DNA of 64,000 nucleotides from assembly GCA_028583415.1 (NCBI GenBank), contig CM053270.1, positions 6,456,342 to 6,520,341 on the forward strand, given 5' to 3'. The position numbers and the translations under genes were made by a program. This document shows, one piece after another, positions 56,063-64,000 of the stretch. The notes under the pieces are model-generated. The model was not told the origin of the DNA, ran no database searches, and worked only from the letters and a program-made list of their open reading frames with translations. This DNA is from Protea cynaroides (lineage: Eukaryota > Streptophyta > Magnoliopsida > Proteales > Proteaceae). Each line of letters opens with the position of its first letter. The first letter of the stretch is position 1.

Positions 56063-56512
56063 TGGTTTGAGAGTTGTTTAATGCTCTCGGTTCTGGTGTT
56101 CAGTCACCATTGCTGCTTCTGCTACCCCTATTGACCTGTTACTATTCATGCTACTGCTACCTCTGTTAAAAGCATAGTCTGTTGCCTTTCTCTTGCCACT
56201 GCAAGCATCCATATGCTGTCCTGTTGACCTGCTCTACTACCTTGCTGATCTACAATCCTACTATCGACATTACCTGACCTGCTGCTGACATGGCTCTACT
56301 ACTACTACTGTTTAGATCTACTCAGATCTGATTTATTGTTGCTGCTGCCATTGAGATCTAGTCTCTACCAAGTTCTGTTGTGCTATTGCCGTTGTTGTCC
56401 AGATATCATCAAGATTTGTTGGATTTTGCTATTGCCGTTGTTGTCCGGATCTGATCGAGATCTGTAGAATCTTTCTTATCTCATCAAGACCTACTGTACT
56501 GATTAGATCTTA

Positions 56513-57602
56513 TGATGGCAAGGTAGGGTTACATCTCAATTTATGCCAAACCTTGTTAGGGTAGGATCTTTCAACCAGTCCAATTCAAATTTAACACTTT
56601 AACAACAATTAATAATGATTGAATTTGACAAATAATTACCCAACTTCAAATCCGTCTGTAAGAATGCTTCAAAATTTGTGATCATTGATCCTTAGGATAT
56701 GAAGAACAATATCCTAGAAGATGAACTTGATCCAATGGGTGGGATCGAATCCAAACTTGCCTAGGTCTCAAACTTGTATTTTAGCAAACCAGAATTATAG
56801 AACAATAGAAAAATCTACTTATCTGAAAATCTAACCATTAGTTGATCACCAAACTTGGAGAAATTGAGCTTTAGGATGTGCTTGTGAACATACCAGAATC
56901 TAAAAGTGATCCAACCTTTGCTGGAGAAGATATGAATTTTCGAAAGTAGGCTATACCTTACTACCGCCTCTGATTATAACATTATTAAAATTCTAGTTGA
57001 AAACTATGATTCCGCAGCCCTTGTAATATCAGATCAGTAACAATAGGATCGCAATCAACTAAGAAAAAGTAGTAGATAGATTAGAAAACAAAGAACCCAA
57101 GAAAACAGAAGATCAAGAGAAGGAGTGACGGTTGAGTCTTACAACCTGTGAGACTCAGCCAGAAGGTTGTGAGACTCAATCAGAAATTTTTTTGTTATTT
57201 TCTGGTTTTCTAAACTCACCGCCAGCACTTTATTTCTTCTTATTTATAAATTTTGAAAGATTACAAAAAATTAGGAAAGTTTCAAAAATAGAGATTTCAA
57301 ACTAAAGCAGAAACTTCCTTTATAGAGTAGGAAAGCTTCTAAAAACAGAAATTAGGAAACTAAGGAAATTTCTAAACAATAAACTTCTAAATAACTGATT
57401 GCTATATTTTAGGAAACTACTGACACTCTTTAACAAAAGAATCCTAATATCAAAAGAGTCCTAATATCTATCAAATACTATCACTACTAGCTGGCGGTAC
57501 TAGGATGGACTGGTTGTTGTTTAGCCAGCATCAGCTCCCATTGGCCCAGGCCCAATTACTTTCTTGCGGCCCTTCCTTTTGGAATAAATCTGGCCTGCAT
57601 CA
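56513..57602 (-). mobile_element. Solo LTR related to the gag-only element family
   Basis: 1090 bp, tgatggcaaggtag to tggcctgcatca, flanked by exact tctta duplications (56508-56512, 57603-57607). It shares with the 905-bp LTRs the start, aaaatctacttatctgaaaa, the gttgagtctTacaacc block, tttatttataaattttgaaa and the aggaaac repeats, at moderate divergence. Confidence 0.85.
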
Positions 57603-58057
57603 TCTTACACCACTGTTGCTAATTGATACTACCTTCGAGACTAATCCTCACATCTGCCTCATTATTGTTGTCCTGAACCTGATCTAAATCAGATTTACAT
57701 TGGCTATGATAGCCAAATCTGCAATCAAATCAGATCTATTACAACTTAGGTTGTGTCTAGTTTCATTTCTGTTTTTATATTTCTGACACGTTTTTATTTT
57801 TGTAAGTGTTTGGTGTCGTTTTTGACTGTTATTTCTTGTCAGAAAAAATAAAAATAGGCTCAAATTCAAAAAGAGGTTGAGACCTCTTTTCGATATTTGC
57901 CTAAAAACATTTTTGAAACGGTTTTTGCGCAACTTTTAAGTTGCATGTGGGTTTTTAACTCCAACGGATCTAATTTTGAGGGTAAAATCGTCCATTTATT
58001 ATATTAGATAAAATCAACGCTTTATAAAGAACTATAGATGCTCCAGTCTCATCGTTA

Positions 58058-58270
58058 AAAGCTCTCTGCAAGCATCTCTCTCATCGTTTGAAGCTCCTGC
58101 AAATCTCGTTTGAAGCTCTTTGCAAGCATGTCTCTCTTATCGTTTGAAGCTCTCTGCAAGCATCTCACTCTCATCATTTAAAGCTCTCTCTGCAAGCATC
58201 TCTCTCTCATCGTTTGAAGCTCTTGCAAATCTCGTTTGAAGCTCTCTCTGCAAGCATCTCTCGATCATCT
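58058..58270. repeat. Compound minisatellite in the Harbinger leader
   Basis: Five to six units built from gctctctgcaagcatctctc and catcgtttgaag, with a variant gctc.tgcaaatctcgtttgaa occurring twice in register (near 58095 and 58220), a two-level repeat. It lies between the TATA-like word and a donor at about 58298 (aaaatc/gtaagt), so it would be 5' UTR. Confidence 0.75.
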
Positions 58271-61200
58271 GGGTTGCCTTCTCCTGATCCAAAATCGTAA
58301 GTACATAGATCTTTCGATCTGGGATGCCCTAGCTTTCTCTTGATCTTTCTTTTGGTTTTGTTTCTTCTTCTAGCTTAGGGCTTTTTAATTTCAAGTTTTC
58401 CACTGTAAAGATACAAACTTCCCCCTTTTTTTTGGTAGATTCCAGATTCCACAATAAAAAACGGAATCCATAGTTTTGTTCGAGACTTTTATCATATTCC
58501 TCTTTCCCTCTCTTTATTATGGCTTTGTTCGCGGGTTTTTTGAAGGGATGCATAGAACACCCAAAGGGTTTTCTTATTCATTCCCTTTTCCCAGCTGTTT
58601 CAGTGTTTGATTTTACTTTCAGCTTTTGTTGTGCACCTTTGATAATGTTGATGGGCTTGAAGATTATGGTGATTTTTCTCTAATCATTTGATGTTTTCCT
58701 TTGCTTGAAGGAGATCGTAGACGTGAAGAAAGAAGAAAAGCAACAGAGAAGCCTAGCTCATTTTTGGTTCAATGAATTTCTTCTTTATTTCCGATCGGAC
58801 ATCTACCCGCAAACGTCGAGGTAAGTTCCATATCTTTTCTTACTTCTTTTTTTTCCTGATGTTCCTTTGATAAATTTGCTTGTGGTTGCTTCTGTTAATA
58901 TTTCTATGTTTCCTTGTTAAATTTCTTTGGGTTTCACCTGTGTCTTGAATCGATTTTTTTTTAACATTAATTTTCTTCATGCATTTTTTGTTTTCTTTTA
59001 TTGTTTTAACATGTTTCTTCCTGTAGTTCTATAAGTTTTCTCCCTCTCTTTTGTCTATATATTTTTTTTTCTGTAACGCTGTAAGATTTCTCCCACTGTT
59101 TTGTGTTAGACTCTCCTTGTAGCTCCTTATGGCCATAGTTAGCATAGCTCCTTAGGGCAGAGAGAGAAAGATATATCCTGGTTCTTGTTGTAAATGGATG
59201 TGGCTTTTTGCATGTTTGTGTGGGATTCTGGTAGCTTCATTTTTTTGGCTTTTTATGTGTTTGTTTAATGGGTTTTATCTTCTTTGGGTAGTTTTTCCAA
59301 ATCCCACTCTTACCAGTTGTAACGGTTCCGAACTGTGAGGAATGAATGGAATGGATACTGACTAGTCTTCCATTCTTCAATACCATAGAAAAAGAGGAAT
59401 GGATAAGAATGAAATCTATTCCACTTTTGAACCTGTGTTTTTCAAGCTAATTTCATGGGTTTTCTGAGAGAGATTCCTTGTGTTTGATTGCTACTGAGAA
59501 TGGGTGGTTAGTTTTTGATGTTTTTGGGGATAGATGAGAGTAATGGAGAGATTGCAATTTCCTTGTTAAATTCCTTCAAAATGATGATGAGTCTCATTTG
59601 TTTTTGCTTGGGAAAATGACATTTAAATTTTGTCTATTCTTTCTTTTCTAAGATACATCTTTTTGATAGTTACAAAAGGAAATGATATGGTGGCCTTGTT
59701 GTAAGAATATTTTGGTTGATTCTTCAAAGTATTTTCTCCTACTAATTCCCTGACCATGAGAACAAAATTTCACCTAGGCCTCCTATAAGAAGGAATGCAG
59801 ATACCATAGGTGTCACCGGATAAGGATGAGAAGGTGGAATTGGGCTCCCACTCAGGCTTGATGCAAAAAAAATTTCATCTTCAAACATCTAAAATTTTAC
59901 TGAACTGTTCTAACCTAGATTTAAATTGACCTTAGGTTGAAACCACAGGAAACCCAACCAAAATGAGTTATATATGGTGTTCATGATAGGCTAACAGTAT
60001 TTCTGGCCATGCACTAAATTCCTGAGTGGGAGCCCATGAATATCTTCATTTCTGATGTGTTAGAAAAATAAATGTGGTAAGGTAAAAATTCAGTCAAAGA
60101 TCAATATAGGATTGAGAAGTTGACTTGGTATTAATCTAAATAATGACCTGATTCCTTCTCAAAGTGAAGCACAGTTTCATTTCCCAAACCCAATGAACTA
60201 ACTTTCATTCAAGGTAAAAAACAGCAAAGTTTCCTTAGATTTTTTTTTTATGTGTTTTAATTGAAAACATAACTTATTTTAGATGGATGAAGCCTGAAGG
60301 AATAAAGATGAGAGTTGATGCGAAGCAGTTTAAAGATTCGTTTGTTTGGATTAATGGAAAGGTTTAATTGCTGATCGATATTGGAGTTGATCAGTCTCGG
60401 AAAGGGTTTAAGCTAAATACATCTTTTACAAAGGATGGGTGGGCTAACATTTTGCTATAGTTTAACAAAAATTGTGGGAAGCACGTCATTATGACGCAAC
60501 TTGAAAACAAATGGAACATTTTGAAAGCCACCTGGGTTGCATGGATGTGGCTAAAAAATAAGACTAGTGGTTGGGGATGGGACGCGACACGAGGAACTGT
60601 TGAACCACCTTGTGCAGAGCATTGGAGTTCTTATGTAATGGTAAACCCTTCACAACTCCTTTTCATCTTTAATTTGTAGTTTATAATCTTAAAAAGATGG
60701 TTATATTTTCAAAATTAATATTGCAGAAACATCCCCATGGAAAACACTTCAAGACTAACACCTTTGCAAAATGAAGAACAACTCCGTGAGTTATTCTATG
60801 GTGTTGTCGTCAGTGGTGGGGATGCAATTTGTATCCACGAAGACAGTCCCCCACCAACAACACCAAAAGGGATATCTGCTTCCAATAGTGCGGTAAACTT
60901 GGATGACTTAGATTTCAATGGTTCCAATGATGATAAATCACTTATTGATGTATCTAAGGCTGTGTTTGGTATCATTTTTGTTTTTGATTTTTGCCTATTT
61001 ATCAAAAATCATTTTTGATAAAAAATAAAATGTTGTTTGGTAGCCATTGAGCATAATAGATCTTACAATGAAAAATAAGTTTGATATTACATATGTGTAG
61101 AATAATTTATACAGTCATCTTCTTCCTCACATCTCCTCCCTTCCTCACATCAATGCATCATTCCTTCAAATGTTTGCCTGAGATTCGATACACTTAAATA

Positions 61201-61484
61201 GGACTCATCACTTATAACTGTTCCAATACCCGATAAAAATCAAACGGTAGATGAAAACCATAAGCAGCAAAGTAAACAAGTGAGACCATAAAGCTGAATG
61301 GTAACACCTAATTTCACTCGAATTCTTATTGGAGAAACAGATGCAGGCCAAAACCATTTGCTCGTGCAGTACCTGAGATTGCTTCTTGGATCCATATCTT
61401 CCACTCTAAATTCCAGTCTTAGAGCTCCGAAATCCTAAACCACTCTGGCAGTTTGATTTTCTGCGACCCTGAATCCAGAGCAGA

Positions 61485-61757
61485 ATGGCTTCCATGGGTA
61501 GCCTCTTCTCTGCTACAGCACCTTTACAGAACTTATGTGAAACCAAAACAAACCCTTCATGGATCCCTCCTCCAGACATGGCTTTCCTTAATTTCTCTAT
61601 GAAAAACCCATTTGGGGTTAAATCTTCCTTTGTAAACCATGGCTTCTTCCTTCAATCTTTGCAGTTTCCTGGTACCATCTTGGATTCTCAAAGGACAATG
61701 GATATTGTTTATGCAAGAGTAGCAACTGAGAAGAGTATCCATGACTTCACTGTCAAG
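61485..61757 (+). pseudogene. Captured exon 1 of a chloroplast glutathione peroxidase
   Basis: 91 codons from MASMGSLFSATAPLQNL to ARVATEKSIHDFTVK, then caag/gtataattt, a splice donor. The start is a Ser/Thr-rich plastid transit peptide, and ATEKSIHDFTVK is the conserved beginning of mature plastid GPX (thiol peroxidase), where the next residues in the family are DIDGK. The catalytic Cys exon is absent. The preceding ~120 bp may be its captured 5' UTR. It is intact as a frame, so capture was recent or it is still transcribed. Confidence 0.75.
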
Positions 61758-61803
61758 GTATAATTTTTGCTATTATTATGTGTTTCTAGGACTAGGATGA
61801 CGA

Positions 61804-62053
61804 AATGAGGGTTATGTTTATAACAGCCGATGGGAAGGAGAACCTTGTGAAGTATGGGGTGAAGGAAGATGGGTTGGATGAGGTTTCTCAGACGGAAGTG
61901 AGGACGTATGAGCGGTCGGATATGTGTGGTTCACTGGTGAATGAGAGTATTGGGTGGAGGAATTCTGGGTTTATTCATAATGGGGCTATGCTATGCGTTC
62001 AGGGTCCCCGCTGTTCCTTGGCTGCCATGGATGCTCAGTTCGTCGGAAGATAG
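61804..62053 (+). other. Second captured fragment, unidentified open frame
   Basis: 82 codons (MRVMFITADGKENLVKYGVK ... AMDAQFVGR) of GC-richer, coding-like sequence just after the GPX intron start. The family is not recognised. It is flanked by gatgacgaa and an AT-rich subterminal region, and may be a piece of another host gene, in either orientation. Confidence 0.4.
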
Positions 62054-62547
62054 TAAAGGTTATATTAGAATTACCTTTTACGTTTTTACCCCCGATTTTA
62101 TACCTGTTGGAGACAAATAACGCACGTGAAAGATCAAGTTGTGCAAAACACAACATAAATGATTTTTGATCAAAAATCAAAAGGAGGCTAAGACATCTTT
62201 TAAAAATTGGACTTGTTTTTATTTTTATTTTTCATAAATAGCACGTATAAATTATACCAAACCCCTACAAAACAAAAAATTTAAACAAAAATCAAAAACA
62301 AAAATGATACCAAACACAGTCTAAGGTGAAGAAGTCTAAAAGAAGGGCTTCCCACATGGTGTCAAATAAAAGATCAAAGTCTAGTGACACTGCCAAATTA
62401 GATGAAGCTATTAACAAAATGGTTTTTATTGAAGAGTATAAAAAGGAAAGCATGACAGCTTTTATGGAAATGAAGAAAAAAGATATGGACGCTCGGTTAG
62501 GGCTAAAAAAGGCAGAAATAAGTAGAGAGAAGATAGATAATTCTTGA

Positions 62548-62889
62548 TTCTTTAAAGGGAATAGAGGTTGGTACTGACTGTCACGTGCTCGCTTTGGAGG
62601 TACTCGAGGACCAAAACAAAAGAGCATTGTTCAGCATTGTTTATTTCGATGAACAATGCGTCTTGCCTACCATGGCTCCTTAGAGCAATTAAGAAAGAAA
62701 GTGAATAGTCTTCTTGATCATTTGACGTGTGCATCATAGCTACTTGAACTTTATATGTGTTTCATTATTTCAAATGTTTTTGTAATACATTTGTTGTAAG
62801 TAAAGACTTTATAATGTCTTGATCATTTTGAATATTGAAATTCGAATTTCTATGTATTTAATATCTGTTATTTTATATGACGAGTTGCT
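62548..62889. other. Spacer between Harbinger ORF1 and transposase
   Basis: AT-rich, with possible poly(A) signals for ORF1 and a promoter for the transposase. No frame of note. Confidence 0.4.
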
Positions 62890-63997
62890 ATGGATGGTAA
62901 TGAGGAATTCTTTTTCAAGTTCACTGAGAGCTCATTCTTGCCAATTCTGTTGTGTATGCGTCATCGTTTGAATCATAATAAGAGAATTGATAACAACATT
63001 GATGACAACGATGATGATGAGGCCACATCCCAATTTACAAAACAACTGATGCATACATGTCCTTTCACGGGTCCTGCCTTAGTGTTTGAACTACTAAGCC
63101 CCGATTCGCATCCAAGAAGATTTCAACGATTATTTCGCATGTCTAGGGAGCATTTCATGAGGTTGGTGTGTGCATTAAAAGAGAGAGTTTAATGACAAAC
63201 ACAAAGAATACTACAATGGAGGAACAATTGGCAATGAGAATATTAGTGATGTCACATAATATTAGAAATAGTGTCATCTAGTAATGGTTTCAGCACTCAG
63301 GTGAAACAGTGAACTATCACTTTCATAATGTATTGGAAGTACTACAGACATTTGCTAGGGAGATAGTAGAATCACCCTCATTCGAGGAAACACCACCTCA
63401 AATGAGATCCAGTCGGAAGTATTATCCATTTTTTGCCAATTGTATTGGAGCAATAGATGGAACACACATAAGTGCATCAATTCCAGTTGCAAAACAAGTA
63501 CCATATAGATCTAGTTGAAATAATAAAATTTCTCAAAATGTATTGGCTGCTTGTTCATTTGATATGTGCTTCACCTACATATGGGCTGGTTGGAAGGGAA
63601 CAACACATGACAATTGAATATTATGGGAAGCCATCAATACTCGTGTGAAATTCCCCCATCTGCCACCAGGTATCGTTTTTTAAAATTTTTAGTTGCTCTT
63701 AATTTTTTAGGTCAGATTGACTATAATAGGATTGTAATTGTTAATCTTAATTTTGTAGGTAAATACTATCTTGTTGACTCTGGATACACACATACACCTG
63801 GTTATATGACTCATTTCAAGAATGTTCGATATCATCAACAAGATTTTAAGCGTAGGCGACCTGAAGGAGCAGAGGAGGAGTTTAATTTTACACATTTGTC
63901 ATTAAGAACCGTTGTTGAGAGATCTTTGGGTGTCTTGAAGAAATGTTTAACATTTTCCTATTTTAAAGATGATGCGCCATATAAATTCAAGACCTAA
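62890..63997 (+). pseudogene. Harbinger-type DDE transposase, 3' end outside the window
   Basis: Starts MDGNEEFFFKFTESS. Blocks in order: HPRRFQRLFRMSREHFMRL (about 63110), a frame break after KERV, EEQLAMRILV, WFQHSGE.VNYHFHNVLEVL, NCIGAIDGTHISA (first catalytic Asp, about 63450), NVLAACSFDMCFTYIWAGW, then an intron (63670-63758, ccaccag/gtatcg ... ttttgtag), KYYLVDSGYTHTPGYM (second Asp) and RTVVERSLGVLKK (catalytic Glu, about 63910). Stops before WFQHSG, after PYRSS and after THDN break it; the last two are TGA where the family has CGA. Function by family: cut-and-paste transposition at TTA/TAA. Confidence 0.88.
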
Positions 63998-64000
63998 GTC

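Larger units (their letters stand above)
60960..62319 (+). mobile_element. Pack-type TIR element carrying host gene fragments
   Basis: 1360 bp. The first 34 bases (ctgtgtttggtatcattttt...) are the exact reverse complement of the last 34 (62286-62319). Exact 7-bp duplications tctaagg flank it (60953-60959, 62320-62326). Cutting it out with one duplication restores the Harbinger ORF1 frame. It contains exon 1 of a plastid glutathione peroxidase gene and a second unidentified fragment. No transposase. Superfamily is uncertain; the ends resemble hAT MITEs but the duplication is 7, not 8. Confidence 0.85.
58772..62547 (+). pseudogene. Harbinger ORF1, Myb/SANT-like DNA-binding protein, interrupted
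   Basis: Exon 1 coding from ATG 58772 (MNFFFISDRTSTRKRRG, donor 58821), exon 2 from 60283, exon 3 from 60727. Exon 2 encodes a Myb_DNA-bind_3-like region: LLIDIGVDQSRKGFKL, WANILL, ENKWNILKATWVAW and SGWGWDATRGTVE, then AEHWSSYVM. Exon 3 encodes an acidic stretch NLDDLDFNGSNDDKSL, resuming after the inserted element with KKSKRRASH and a Lys/Glu-rich helix to the stop at 62545. Stops near 60291, 60364 and 60457 show decay. In this family ORF1 helps the transposase bind DNA or enter the nucleus. The 1.4-kb stretch between exons 1 and 2 holds only T-rich intron. Confidence 0.7.
57749..64000 (+). mobile_element. PIF/Harbinger element (left part; right end outside the window)
   Basis: A probable left end ggttgtgtctagtttc follows a tta (57746-57748), the target preferred by PIF/Harbinger. 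Inside are a TATA-like tttataaagaac (about 58021), a spliced ORF1 with a Myb/SANT-like domain and a DDE transposase, all on +, the two-gene structure of autonomous Harbinger elements. The right TIR would be beyond 64000, so the left end is unconfirmed. Both genes have stops. Confidence 0.7.

Noticed and set aside
1..64000. tRNA, rRNA or miRNA genes
   Set aside because: The only tRNA-like signals are primer-binding sites and the SINE boxes. No cloverleaf, rRNA core or convincing miRNA precursor was seen by eye.

Overview
This is nuclear DNA of a seed plant. The evidence is spliced GT-AG genes, a P-class pentatricopeptide repeat (PPR) gene with an organelle presequence, chromovirus and Tat-type Ty3 retrotransposons, and fragments of plant-specific families (LHW-like bHLH, MYB-CC, plastid glutathione peroxidase). 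The species cannot be fixed from the sequence. Only one gene looks like an intact host gene: the PPR gene at 25157-27019. Almost everything else is mobile DNA, much of it nested.

Layout. 1-1871: GA-rich and AT-rich DNA. 1872-5903 and 20217-21110: an old Ogre/Tat-like LTR element (+), with a 158-bp tandem repeat, a 20-bp minisatellite and tRNA-Arg-like primer sites. It is split by a complete 14.3-kb Tekay/Del-type chromovirus at 5904-20216 (- strand, about 2.28-kb LTRs). That element carries a foreign solo LTR in gag, an in-frame 69-nt intron-like insert between gag and protease, and an antisense gene (16289-17652, +) in its 5' leader. 21106-24576: LTR fragments of the same family, a LINE-1 remnant and a candidate MITE. 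25157-27019: the PPR gene, followed by a SINE with target-site duplications. 28903-31275: a small non-autonomous LTR element with a local inversion. 31464-50305: exons 1-4 of a decayed LHW-like bHLH gene whose first intron was inflated to about 18 kb by a 16.9-kb Tat-type Ty3 element (32116-49017, -). The Tat element in turn contains a gag-only LTR element (42998-46335), a hAT-like element (37766-38817), long tandem repeats and its own antisense ORF (34525-36989). 50306-53473: a MYB-CC exon relic and a promoter-like 5' exon. 53474-57602: rearranged copia-like LTR material with a large palindrome, and a solo LTR. 57749-64000: a PIF/Harbinger element (+) with a Myb/SANT-like ORF1 and a DDE transposase. 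A 1.36-kb TIR element carrying exon 1 of a plastid glutathione peroxidase gene sits inside ORF1.

How the parts relate. The two large Ty3 elements are independent lineages (chromodomain-bearing Tekay/Del with initiator-tRNA-Met primer; Tat with two RNase H domains), yet both carry a long antisense reading frame with splice signals. In the Tat element it lies downstream of pol, as is known for that lineage. In the Tekay-like element it lies between the 5' LTR and gag, is far better preserved than gag-pol, and encodes an ATHILA-ORF1/plant-transposon-like protein. This antisense gene, together with the gag-protease intron, is the best candidate for something not yet described. Three related non-autonomous LTR families (LTRs starting TGATGC) appear to depend on other elements for pol. 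All statements come from reading the sequence; no searches were run.
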